From Thermoplasmata archaeon (GTDB taxonomy: Archaea; Thermoplasmatota; Thermoplasmata; Lutacidiplasmatales; UBA184), in the NCBI GenBank assembly GCA_022750375.1, contig JAKIVU010000001.1, positions 94,695 to 157,247 on the forward strand: a DNA stretch of 62,553 nt, given 5' to 3'. How positions within the stretch are numbered: the first letter of the stretch is position 1; every line of letters begins with the position of its first letter. The translations under genes were made by a program, and so were the position numbers. Below, one piece after another: positions 25,631-33,960 of this stretch. The notes under the pieces are model-generated. The model was not told the DNA's origin and did not search any database. It saw only the letters and a list, made by a program, of their open reading frames with translations.

Positions 25631-26971
25631 ATGGTCCTGGATTCCCTGGGAAAGTCCCTCCGCAGCGTCCTCCAGAAGATCGCGCGCGGGTCGACCGTCG
25701 ACGAGGCACTCCTCGCCGAGGTCGTCCGCGACATCCAACGCGCGCTGCTCCAGGCCGACGTGAACGTCCAGCTGACCCTCGACCTTACCCAGCGGGTGCG
25801 ACGCCGCGCGACCGAGGAGAAGCCGCCGGCGGGCGCCAGTCTACGGGACTTCTTGATCCGCATCATCTACGAGGAAATCCGGGGGATCCTCGGAAAGGAG
25901 GGGGTGTTCGAGCTCAAACCGAAGAAGATCCTCCTCGCGGGCCTATTCGGCCAAGGGAAGACGACGACCGCCGGCAAGCTCGCCCGCTACTTCCAGAAGA
26001 AGGGAGTACGGGTCGGGCTCGTCGCCGCCGATGTCCACCGCCCGGCCGCGATCGACCAACTCGAACAGCTCGCCAAGAAGGTCGGCGCCGAGTTCTACGC
26101 GAACCGCGCCGAAGCGAAGGCCGAGGTCGTCGTCCGCGAGGCGCTCGCCAAGTTCCCGCCGCACCTCGCCGTCATCGTGGACACGGCCGGAAGGAGCGGG
26201 ATCGACGCGCAGCTGATCGCCGAGCTCCAGCGGGTCCGCACGACCCTCGCACCCGACGATACGATCCTCGTCCTCGACGCCGCGATGGGTCAGAGCGCTG
26301 GGCGGAGCGCGGAGGCGTTCCACAAGGCGGTCGGTCTCACCGGGGTCATCCTGACGAAGCTCGACGGCTCCGCGAAAGGGGGCGGCGCACTCTCGGCGGT
26401 CGCCGTCAGCGGTGCGCCGATCCTCTTCATCGGGACGGGCGAGCACTTGGACGAGCTCGAACGGTTCGAACCGACCCGATTCGTCTCTCGGCTCCTCGGC
26501 ATGGGGGATATCCAGACGCTCCTCGAACGGTTCGAGGAGCTGACGGACAAGGAGGCCGCCGAGACCGCCGCCAAGAACCTGATGGGCGGGAAGTTCACCC
26601 TCCGGGACATGAGGGCCCAGCTCGCCTCGCTCGGCGAGATGGGCCCGTTCTCGAAGCTCATGTCGATGGTGCCGGGGCTTGGAGGCGGCAAGGTCGACGA
26701 GAAGCAGCTGGACGCGACCCAGGTCCGCCTCCAACAGTTCCGCACGATCCTCGATTCGATGACCCCCCAGGAGCTCGACGAACCCGCCCTCCTCAAGTCG
26801 GAGCGGATCCACCGGATCGCGCGCGGCAGCGGGCGCAAACCGCAGGAAGTTCGCGCGCTCCTGAAGCACTACGAGACGACTCGGAAGGCGGCGCACGGGC
26901 TGGCATCGAACCGTCGACTGCGACGCCAGCTGGAGAAGCAGTTCGCCGCCGGCGAAGCCCCGACGGAGTGA
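25631..26971 (+). CDS. srp54: Signal recognition particle GTPase SRP54
   Basis: 446 residues with the N domain (about 1-90), the G domain and a Met-rich M domain (about 300-446). G motifs are GLFGQGKTTTAGKLA (P-loop), DVHRPAAIDQLEQL, VDTAGRSG, TKLDGSAKGGGALS and the closing GTGEHLDELERFEP. The M domain includes FTLRDMRAQLASLGEMGPFSKLMSMVPG and the RNA-binding RIARGSGRKPQEVRALLKHYE. It binds signal peptides and 7S RNA and targets ribosomes to the membrane, relevant to the many secreted proteins here. It is followed by a DUF1616-like gene and pth2. Confidence 0.97.
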   Translation: MVLDSLGKSLRSVLQKIARGSTVDEALLAEVVRDIQRALLQADVNVQLTLDLTQRVRRRATEEKPPAGASLRDFLIRIIYEEIRGILGKEGVFELKPKKILLAGLFGQGKTTTAGKLARYFQKKGVRVGLVAADVHRPAAIDQLEQLAKKVGAEFYANRAEAKAEVVVREALAKFPPHLAVIVDTAGRSGIDAQLIAELQRVRTTLAPDDTILVLDAAMGQSAGRSAEAFHKAVGLTGVILTKLDGSAKGGGALSAVAVSGAPILFIGTGEHLDELERFEPTRFVSRLLGMGDIQTLLERFEELTDKEAAETAAKNLMGGKFTLRDMRAQLASLGEMGPFSKLMSMVPGLGGGKVDEKQLDATQVRLQQFRTILDSMTPQELDEPALLKSERIHRIARGSGRKPQEVRALLKHYETTRKAAHGLASNRRLRRQLEKQFAAGEAPTE

Positions 26972-26986
26972 GGGGCGCACCGTCCG

Positions 26987-27529
26987 ATGGTGGGCGCGAA
27001 TCTCGCGGAGGAGGCCGCAGGACTCCTGCTGGTCTTCTTCGTGCCGGGATACACTCTCACGAAGGCGACGTTCCCCGAATGGCGGCTCCGCGGCTCCGAC
27101 GCGCTGCTGCGGCTCCTGGAGACCGTCACACTGGCGCTCGTGCTGAGCGTCGTGCTGACCCTCCTTGTGGGCTACGCCCTGCTCGCCGCCGCCCCGGGAG
27201 GGTTCCAAGCATACTGGTCTGACCCACTGCTCGAGGCGTGCCTCGCGGGGATCGCCGCGGTCGGGTTCGTTTTCGGCTGGGTTCGAGGCGCCTACCGTAA
27301 ACAGCCCCCACCGCCCGCGGCGTCCGAGGGCGAATCGGGCGAGGACGGAGCGTGGGAGCTTACCCGGGAGCTCGAACGTCTCGGCCGGGAGGAACGGCGA
27401 CTCAGTCACCTGCTCCGCACCCTAGGCAACGACCCGGCCGCGACCGGGCAGTTCCGGGAGGAGCTCGACCACGTGCGGTCGATGCGGGCAGAGCTTCAGG
27501 AGCGACGGGAGGCCGAGTATGGGACGTAG
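26987..27529 (+). CDS. DUF1616-like membrane protein with coiled-coil tail
   Basis: 180 residues. The N-terminus AAGLLLVFFVPGYTLTKATFPEWRLRG resembles DUF1616 archaeal membrane proteins, with the FxPGYxLxxxxFP pattern. Three hydrophobic helices are visible (about 10-28, 44-68, 82-100). A charged, coiled-coil-like cytoplasmic tail follows (WELTRELERLGREERRLSHLLRTLG...ELDHVRSMRAELQERREAEYG). The start lies 15 bp after the srp54 stop and its end overlaps pth2 by 11 bp, so the three genes are likely one operon. Function is unknown; the position next to srp54 makes a membrane-protein or translation-linked role conceivable. Confidence 0.75.
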   Translation: MVGANLAEEAAGLLLVFFVPGYTLTKATFPEWRLRGSDALLRLLETVTLALVLSVVLTLLVGYALLAAAPGGFQAYWSDPLLEACLAGIAAVGFVFGWVRGAYRKQPPPPAASEGESGEDGAWELTRELERLGREERRLSHLLRTLGNDPAATGQFREELDHVRSMRAELQERREAEYGT

Positions 27530-27896
27530 GGGCTCCGCTCCCGGGGGCTACAAGATGGTACTCGTCCTTCGGGGCGAGCTCCGCCTAACGGCCGGGAAGG
27601 CTGCGGTCCAAGCCGCCCACGCCGCGGTGATGCTCACCCTCGCCGCGGAGAAACGCGACGCGTCGGCGTTCGACGCGTGGCAGGCCGGGGGCCAGAAGAA
27701 GATCGCCCTCGTGGTTCCCACGCTCAGCGACCTCGAGTCCCTCGAGCGAACGGCCCGGGGTAAGAAGATCCCGACGGTCTGGGTCGAGGACGCCGGTCTG
27801 ACCGAAGTCGCCCCCGGGACGCGGACCTGTCTTGGTCTCGGACCCGCTCCCGCCTCGGAGGTCGACGCGATCACTGGGGAACTACCGCTGCTCTGA
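27519..27896 (+). CDS. pth2: Archaeal-type peptidyl-tRNA hydrolase (Pth2)
   Basis: 125 residues with the Pth2 start YKMVLVLRGELRLTAGKAAVQAAHAAV, the middle QKKIALVVPTLSDLESLERTARGKKIPTVWVEDAGLTEVAPGTRTCLGLGPA and the end EVDAITGELPLL. Pth2 releases peptides from prematurely dropped peptidyl-tRNAs and is unrelated to bacterial Pth. The usual protein begins near YKMVLV, so the first ten residues (MGRRGSAPGG) are an extension; an internal ATG is possible. It overlaps the DUF1616-like gene by 11 bp and faces the binding-protein gene. Confidence 0.94.
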   Translation: MGRRGSAPGGYKMVLVLRGELRLTAGKAAVQAAHAAVMLTLAAEKRDASAFDAWQAGGQKKIALVVPTLSDLESLERTARGKKIPTVWVEDAGLTEVAPGTRTCLGLGPAPASEVDAITGELPLL

Positions 27897-28008
27897 ATCC
27901 ACGGCTATCCCTTGCGCCCCGAGTCCGGCCCCCCGGGACCGAGAGTGACGGAGTCGGGGGGTCCGCGACAACCCCGGCAGGACTCTCTAGCCTACGACGG
28001 CGTTCCTG

Positions 28009-28059
28009 ATTCTCGAAAAGAAAGAGGGAGGAAAGGGTTCGACTGAGCAGTGCCTGCTC
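28009..28059 (-). terminator. Hairpin and pyrimidine tract after the binding-protein gene
   Basis: Just past the stop at 28063, the minus strand has a GAGCAG-GCA-CTGCTC stem and then a C/T-rich run (CCTTTCCTCCCTCTTTCTTTTC). Pyrimidine/T-rich tracts terminate archaeal RNA polymerase, and this lies between convergent genes. Confidence 0.5.
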
Positions 28060-28062
28060 GGC

Positions 28063-31000
28063 TCAGCTCGACGGCGGAGAGGAACCTTCGTTCGACTCCG
28101 TGGTGGGCTTGTCGCCAGACTCCCACGACTGGGGCGGGGCGGCCGACGGGGGCTCCCGGCCGCGCCAGTAGAGCGCGAGCGCCAGGAAGATTACCGCCAG
28201 CACGGCAAACAGACCGATCAGCGCGTAGGCGAGGGTGCTGAACCCGGTCGTCGTGGTCGTGCTCCCACCACCGGTGACCTGGGTGAATCCGATGCTCACC
28301 GTCTGGTTCGCTCCGTTGACGGTCACCGTGCCGCCGCTCGGCGATGCCACCCATCCGCTCGGCGCCGTGATCGCGTAGGTCCACGGCCCGTTCGTGGTCG
28401 TGAAGCTGACCGAGTCCGCGGTTCCCGTAATCGGGGTCTGACTACCGAAGTAGACCGTCCAAGTCGCACCCGTGGGGAGGGTGCTCGTCGTGAAGGTCAC
28501 CGTGTAGGTAGGCAACACCGGTCCGTAGATGATGACCTGCGTGGCCGGGCCCGCCGCGACGATCACGTTACCGGAGCCAGGAGTCGCAGTGTAACCCGCG
28601 ATCGCCGGCACCGTGAACGCGTACGTCCCGTTGGGGAGCTGGACCGAGGTGAAGTAGTTCGAAGTCGGGGTCGTCGCTACTCCGTTCACGGTCACAGACC
28701 ACATGACACCCGCCGCCAGACCACCCTCGAAGAACGTCACCGCGTAGGTGAAGGGCACGAAGACGACCTTCACTGTCGCCGCAGTGCCGTTGAGGACTTC
28801 GCTTCCGGTCCACGTGGTGGTCCATCCGCCGATGGTCGCCACGGCCCAGCTGTACGTCCCGTTCGGCAGCTGGAACGAGATCGTAGTCCCGTTGCTCAGA
28901 ATCCCGAACCCGTTCACCGTCACGCTCCACGGGGTGTTTGCTGGGAGCCCCGATTGCACGAAGTTCAGCGCGAACCCGTTGAGCGGCGTTGTCATCGGAA
29001 TCGCGACTACTACGTTCGCTCCCGCGACCGTGACCTGGCCGGCGTTGGCCGGAGCGCTCAGACCCGCGGGCACGCTCAGCGTGAAGTCGTACGTGTTGTT
29101 CTCCTCGTAGAACGTGATGTTCGCCGCCGTCGACGTCAGCGTGAACCCATCGAGACTGACCGTCCACGAGTCGCTGGGCGGGAGGCCCGTTGACGCGAAG
29201 GTGACGGCGTACGTCGTCAGGATCACACCGGTGTAGGTGACGTTCACGTTCACCGCGAGGAGGCCCGTGAAGGCCGCCGTGGTGCCCGGTCCGCTGTCCG
29301 TGTAGCCGATCACGACCTGGGGTGCGTAGGCCCATCCCGACACGTTAGCGGGTAACGTGAACGGAATCGCCGGCATCTGGCTCGTGAGCGCGCCCACGTT
29401 CTGAACGACCATGGTCCAGGACGTGTTCGATACGAGACCCGCCTCCGTGAACGTCAGCGTGTCGGTGGGTCCGCTGAACGCCGCGAAGGTGATCGCGATC
29501 GTGTCGTTCGCTCCCGAGATGACCGCGGTTCCGTTGCTCGGAGACGCCCCGTACCCGCTCACGAACCCGACCGTGTAGGTGTACGAGCCGTTGGCGAGCC
29601 CGGTGAAGTTCACGTAGTCGTTGGTGGACGCCACTCCGGTCGAGGAGAGCGTCTTCCCATCGAGTGTCGCCGACCAGACCGTGGTTCCCGGCAGAGTCGT
29701 CTGCTTGAGGTCCACGTTGAACACGTTCGTCTCGTAGGCCCACGTGTACCAGGTCTGGACACCGCCTCCGCCGACCGAGGGGTTGACGTTGATGCCCGTC
29801 GGGGCGATCCACGTTCCGTAGTCGACGACCAAGGTCGAGGTGTACGCATAGACCTCGAACGCGAGCAGGTTACCCACGTGCTCAATCATGTTGTATTCGA
29901 GCACCCGGAAGGTGATGTTCGACTCGTGCGCCGCGAGCGCGTTCCACGTCACCAGCGCCGAGTACGCGATCCCCTGGCATTCGGAGAGGATCGAGGTCTG
30001 CCCGGCCCAGTAGGCGAGGTCCGCGAACGAGCCGGAGGCGTGACCGCACGCGGCGACGTTGTTGTAGGCCGGCTCGGCGAAGGTCGAGTAGAGCCCCTGG
30101 GCATACGAGAACGTCCCGTTCGGTAGCCAGAACGGCACCATGTAGTCGGTGGGGTCGGCGTAGTCTGGAACCCAGCCCCAGTTGTAGACGGGCAGGCTGC
30201 CCGCCCCGTTCCCGAGACCGACCTGGCCGTACAGCTCACTGCCTGTGATGTCGAAATAGTACATCACGATCGCGCCGTCGGTCAGCGACTTAACGGACGC
30301 AATCCAAGCCGACATCGCCGCATCGAGCGAGGGCGCGCCGACCCAGCCCTGGATGGCGAACGTGCAGGGCGTGGAGGGAGTGCACGCGGAGAGTTCCGAG
30401 TCATACCACGGACTGCCCGAGTTGGTGATGTTCTGCCACCAGGATGCAGCGCCGCCCGCGATCGCCGGGTTGGTGATCGGGTCGCCCGCGGGCCAGGAGA
30501 TGTTCGTGGGGTAGTAGAACGACTGCGCCGGGGGGATCGCCCCGCCGTAGTTCTCCGCATACTTGACCCCGTCCACGGTCCAGATAGTGTTCTCGATCGT
30601 GTTGTACGGATAGGCGTGCACCAGGAACTGCCGCAGCCCGTTGTTCGACAAGAAGTCGCCCGGCACGTTGGTCGCGCCGGCCCCGTTGGGGTCGATCGCG
30701 GCCTCGTTGGTCGTGTTGAACGTCAGCTCGAACATCATGTTCCAGTTGTCCCCCGTCACGATGTTCTGCATCAGTCCGTACACACCCTCGTGCACGAGGT
30801 CGAGGACGGTGGAGGTGTGGCTCTCGTCGTATCCGAAGCCATCCGCCTGTCCTGCGATCGCTTCCTGCAGGCCCAGCGTGTCGTCATTGTCCCAGTAGAC
30901 GACCACGTTGGGAATGTAGTTTCCCGGCGCGGGCAGGCAGTTGGGCTGCCCCGCGCAGCCGGCGGGTGCCACGTAGGTGGGGTCCGCGGCGAGCGTGTAA

Positions 31001-32163
31001 CCACCGCTGCCACCCGGGCCTCCCGAGGCACTGACGGTGATCGCGTAGTAGGGTCCCGATCCAACCATGTTGTACTGGACGCCCGGTTGGGGGGACGGGG
31101 GCGCGGTCAACTCGAGCTCTTGGAGCGAGTCCCAGAGCGTCGGGCTGACGGTACTGACGTAGTTCTTGAACGCCGGGGAGGTCGAGCTGGTCGCGTTCCC
31201 AGGCAGCAGGCAGGGTCCGTCACCCTTCGGGGCGTTGGTCCCGAAGAAGCCCGGCAGTGGTGCGCCGAGATACGTGAAGGTTCCACAGGGCGTAATGCTC
31301 CCGCCGAGAGGGTCCGAGACGAGCTCGAGGTAGTAAGGCCAAGCCGCTCCCGAGCCGCCGACATTGAACGTCACGCAGCCGTTGGTCGGGAGGGTGCTCG
31401 TTGGGCAGTACGCGGAGTCGTTGACCAAGATCGAGGAGTAGACGTAGGCCGGCGTGTTGTTGTAGAGCCCATGAATCCCGCCGTCCCAACTGCCGTTTCC
31501 GGAAGGCAGGAGCGCTTGGGCCTGGATCCATCCGTTGTTGTAGCCGAACGCGGGGAGGTTCGCGAACATCAGCGTCCGGATGAAGGAGTACAGGACGTCC
31601 GAAGGGTAGACGTTCCAGCTCGTTCCGGTCGCAGGGTCGTAGAACTTCGCCGTTGCGGAAATCTCGAAGGTGTAGTATTGGGGCAGGCCGGTCGTCCCGT
31701 TGTTGAAGACCAGGCTGGTCCCGGTCTGTGCCGAACACTCCGCGGAGCCGGGAACGCAGGTCGCGATCTCGGGGACCCAGTTGCTGGGGGTCGGGCCCGT
31801 GTCGGTACCGTTGAAGGAGATCAGGGTTTCGTAAACATTGCTGATCGGTTCGTCGTCCACCGTGTAGTACGCCACGGCGGGGTCCACCGTGGGCGCGCCA
31901 CCAGGGGCGACTTCATAAATTTGGAGAGTGTTAGGATGGGGACCCGCGCCAGAAGCGGGTTTGGCGGTCGTTGTCGCAGACGGTGCGCTGGTAGATTTTG
32001 CTACCGGTGCAGCGGGGGCGGCTGACGCCGCAGGAGTCGCCGTCGTCTTGCCGGCGCTCGATAGCGGGCTGTTACTCAGCGGCGCAAGCACGCTAAGCCC
32101 GAACAACACTACCACCAAGATCGCCAACACCGTCATGAACCGCCCAATACCGCTGCCCTTCAT
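28063..32163 (-). CDS. Giant membrane-anchored peptide-binding protein (SBP_bac_5) with C-terminal repeats
   Basis: 1366 residues from ATG 32163 (MKGSGIGRFMTVLAILVVVLFGLSVLAPL, a signal peptide). An Ala/Thr/Pro linker leads to a family-5 solute-binding domain (about 75-810): LQIYEVAPGGAPTVDPAVAYYTVDDEPISNVYETLISF at its start, VVYWDNDDTLGLQEAIAGQADGF in the middle and VYNWGWVPDYADPTDYMVPFW later. Six Ig/PEGA-like repeats of about 80 residues follow, then one helix (LAYALIGLFAVLAVIFLALALYW) and a charged tail. Ordinary binding proteins of this class have about 550 residues. It is divergent from the permease/ATPase genes it must serve and captures oligopeptides outside the membrane. Confidence 0.93.
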   Translation of the reverse strand: MKGSGIGRFMTVLAILVVVLFGLSVLAPLSNSPLSSAGKTTATPAASAAPAAPVAKSTSAPSATTTAKPASGAGPHPNTLQIYEVAPGGAPTVDPAVAYYTVDDEPISNVYETLISFNGTDTGPTPSNWVPEIATCVPGSAECSAQTGTSLVFNNGTTGLPQYYTFEISATAKFYDPATGTSWNVYPSDVLYSFIRTLMFANLPAFGYNNGWIQAQALLPSGNGSWDGGIHGLYNNTPAYVYSSILVNDSAYCPTSTLPTNGCVTFNVGGSGAAWPYYLELVSDPLGGSITPCGTFTYLGAPLPGFFGTNAPKGDGPCLLPGNATSSTSPAFKNYVSTVSPTLWDSLQELELTAPPSPQPGVQYNMVGSGPYYAITVSASGGPGGSGGYTLAADPTYVAPAGCAGQPNCLPAPGNYIPNVVVYWDNDDTLGLQEAIAGQADGFGYDESHTSTVLDLVHEGVYGLMQNIVTGDNWNMMFELTFNTTNEAAIDPNGAGATNVPGDFLSNNGLRQFLVHAYPYNTIENTIWTVDGVKYAENYGGAIPPAQSFYYPTNISWPAGDPITNPAIAGGAASWWQNITNSGSPWYDSELSACTPSTPCTFAIQGWVGAPSLDAAMSAWIASVKSLTDGAIVMYYFDITGSELYGQVGLGNGAGSLPVYNWGWVPDYADPTDYMVPFWLPNGTFSYAQGLYSTFAEPAYNNVAACGHASGSFADLAYWAGQTSILSECQGIAYSALVTWNALAAHESNITFRVLEYNMIEHVGNLLAFEVYAYTSTLVVDYGTWIAPTGINVNPSVGGGGVQTWYTWAYETNVFNVDLKQTTLPGTTVWSATLDGKTLSSTGVASTNDYVNFTGLANGSYTYTVGFVSGYGASPSNGTAVISGANDTIAITFAAFSGPTDTLTFTEAGLVSNTSWTMVVQNVGALTSQMPAIPFTLPANVSGWAYAPQVVIGYTDSGPGTTAAFTGLLAVNVNVTYTGVILTTYAVTFASTGLPPSDSWTVSLDGFTLTSTAANITFYEENNTYDFTLSVPAGLSAPANAGQVTVAGANVVVAIPMTTPLNGFALNFVQSGLPANTPWSVTVNGFGILSNGTTISFQLPNGTYSWAVATIGGWTTTWTGSEVLNGTAATVKVVFVPFTYAVTFFEGGLAAGVMWSVTVNGVATTPTSNYFTSVQLPNGTYAFTVPAIAGYTATPGSGNVIVAAGPATQVIIYGPVLPTYTVTFTTSTLPTGATWTVYFGSQTPITGTADSVSFTTTNGPWTYAITAPSGWVASPSGGTVTVNGANQTVSIGFTQVTGGGSTTTTTGFSTLAYALIGLFAVLAVIFLALALYWRGREPPSAAPPQSWESGDKPTTESNEGSSPPSS
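28275..29725 (-). repeat. Six Ig/PEGA-like repeats in the binding protein
   Basis: Repeats of about 80 residues follow Y.VTF...GLP..T.W.V..NG......S....F.L.NGTY.(F/Y).V....GY...P.SG...V.G....V.I.F. Units 3-6 are the most regular; units 1 and 2 are degenerate. They probably form a stalk that lifts the binding domain from the membrane. Confidence 0.75.
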
Positions 32164-32220
32164 TCTCGATACCCCGTGCAAGAGTCCGAAGACCCTCGAG
32201 GCCTCCCCAGCTTGAAGCTC

Positions 32221-32230
32221 GATATATACC
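32221..32230 (-). promoter_or_regulatory. TATA box of the peptide-binding protein gene
   Basis: GGTATATATC on the minus strand, about 62 nt before the ATG, implying a leader of roughly 35 nt, longer than for most genes here. The perfect palindrome AGCTTGAAGCT adjoins it downstream and is a candidate operator. Confidence 0.6.
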
Positions 32231-32674
32231 TTACATCGAGAAGATTTCGGGATTAGAACGACCAGTAACTCCTGGAGACGGTTCACCGGATGGGGGAGGC
32301 GTCGTGTGAGATCGTTCAAACTGGGATACCCCGAATTCATCGAAAAGAGTGACGGTCGGCCGTTCGAGTCGGGTCGCCCCTGCGTCCCCCGCCCCTTGCG
32401 TCTCGGAAAAAGTTCCTGGTCCGTCCGGTAGTGATTCTCTCGGGCTGTCCTCGGGTCGGTGTAGATCGCAACTATAGGCGGAGCGCGAAACGTCCCACCC
32501 CTCGAAAGTCGTTCTGTCGGTATCGTCGCTCGGGGCCGGTTCCGAATTCGGCACGATTGTCGGGGCGCACCGAAGGGGAAAATCGGCAATAAAGAGCTCA
32601 CTCCGGATGGCGAGAACGGTGGGCTCGGCATCGATTCCTCGAGGTCGGAGTGCGCGCGCGGTGGGAGGCCTTCT

Positions 32675-32687
32675 GGGTTTAAGTACC
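32675..32687 (+). promoter_or_regulatory. TATA box and ribosome-binding site of the dpp operon
   Basis: GGGTTTAAGTACC is centred about 35 nt before the dppB-like ATG, and GGAGGG (32701-32706) lies nine bases before that ATG. Confidence 0.5.
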
Positions 32688-32715
32688 GGCGAAAGGTGTT
32701 GGAGGGCAGGCCCCC

Positions 32716-33960
32716 ATGCGGATGTGGATTTTCATCATCCGCCGCGTGATCCTGCTGATTCCGGTCATTGTCGGGGTGATGACCATCACCTTCGCGCTGG
32801 TCAGTGCGCTGCCCGTCGATCAGCAACTGATCGCCCACTTCGGCCAGCCGGGACCCCACGACCTGTGGCTCTACAACCCGACGTTACAACCTGGACAGGG
32901 GGGGTGCCCGCCAGCTCCCAACACGCATACGTGCTCCAACTCATTCTACTACAACGCTATCGATCAGTTAGGTCTGAACCAGCCGATCCCCGTTCAATGG
33001 GGCGTCTACATCTACCACAGCCTGACGTTCCAATGGGGCACCGTTGACAACCACAGCACGGCGGCCGACGTGTTCCCGGCGATCAAGGGCCTGCCGGTTA
33101 CTACCGTACTCTCGTGGTACCTTCCCTACACCCTAGAGCTCGCTGCGTTGTCGCTCTTCCTGATCTTGCTCATCGCGATCCCACTCGGAAACCTATCGGC
33201 GGTCAGCCGAAACCGTCCCGTGGACCAAGCGGCCCGGGTGTTATCGTTTTCCGGATTCGCCATGCCGTCGTTCCTCCTGGCCTCGTTGTTACTGATGGGT
33301 TTCGTGATCGTGATAGGAACCGCGTCGCATCCTGCCTGGGTCAGCACCACCCCCTGGTGCCCAAGTGGCGAGATCACCTTCTCGGAGTTCTACGGCTCGT
33401 GGCCGTCGGCGTTATGCTTCGGCTCCTCGTCGATCTATCCCACGTGGATGGGGAGCGGGATTCACACGACCCCGACCGGGTTCCCCACGATCGACGCCCT
33501 GGTCGCCGGCCAATACTGGCTCTCCGTCGACACCGTCATCCGGATGATCCTGCCGGCGCTCGCAATCGCTTTTGGAACTATCGCCGTCCTGCTCCGGTTC
33601 GTGCGCAACAGCATGCTCGAGGTGATGAACCTCGATTTCGTGCGCACCGCGCGGGCCGAAGGGATCCCTTCGAAGACCGTCGTTTCCCGGCATGCGGGTC
33701 GCAACTCGCTCAACGTGACAATCACGGTTCTCGGCCTGACCTTCGCGAGCTTCATCGGAGGCTTCCCCGTCATCGAGTATGTCTTCCACCTGAACGGGAT
33801 CGGGCGGATGCTCGCCTATTCGATCCAGCAGAGTCAGGGAACGGTCGACTACGGGCTCATCTTCGGGACGACGCTCCTGTTCACGTTCATCATCGTGATC
33901 GCCAACATCATCGTCGACGTGCTGTACGCCTACCTGGACCCCCGGGTCCGGCTGGGGTGA
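32716..33960 (+). CDS. Peptide ABC transporter permease, DppB-like
   Basis: 414 residues, a polytopic membrane protein of the binding-protein-dependent transport family. It starts MRMWIFIIRRVILLIPVIVGVMTITFALVSALP, the normal first helix, and ends YAYLDPRVRLG. The EAA loop is LEVMNLDFVRTARAEGIPSKTVVSRHAGRNSL, which docks to the ATPase. An extracytoplasmic insert of about 100 residues after the first helix (about 45-125, with paired Cys) and a second before the EAA region make it longer than bacterial DppB (about 340). It is the first gene of the dppBCDF-like operon. Confidence 0.93.
   Translation: MRMWIFIIRRVILLIPVIVGVMTITFALVSALPVDQQLIAHFGQPGPHDLWLYNPTLQPGQGGCPPAPNTHTCSNSFYYNAIDQLGLNQPIPVQWGVYIYHSLTFQWGTVDNHSTAADVFPAIKGLPVTTVLSWYLPYTLELAALSLFLILLIAIPLGNLSAVSRNRPVDQAARVLSFSGFAMPSFLLASLLLMGFVIVIGTASHPAWVSTTPWCPSGEITFSEFYGSWPSALCFGSSSIYPTWMGSGIHTTPTGFPTIDALVAGQYWLSVDTVIRMILPALAIAFGTIAVLLRFVRNSMLEVMNLDFVRTARAEGIPSKTVVSRHAGRNSLNVTITVLGLTFASFIGGFPVIEYVFHLNGIGRMLAYSIQQSQGTVDYGLIFGTTLLFTFIIVIANIIVDVLYAYLDPRVRLG

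Larger units (their letters stand above)
32164..32715. other. Divergent 552-bp control region of the peptide transporter
   Basis: No convincing gene lies here; the 107-codon minus ORF has no recognisable features. The left end holds the binding-protein promoter (TATA at 32221-32230) with a palindrome AGCTTGAAGCT at 32209-32219 between the TATA box and the expected transcription start. The right end holds the dpp promoter (GGTTTAAGTACC). The long spacer is unusual for this compact region and could hold regulator sites or an unannotated RNA; none is recognised. Confidence 0.5.

Noticed and set aside
33958-33960. TGA between dppB and dppC as selenocysteine
   Set aside because: Permeases have no selenocysteine site, and I see no SECIS-like element; known archaeal selenoproteins are restricted to a few lineages. 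Kept only as a start-codon problem.
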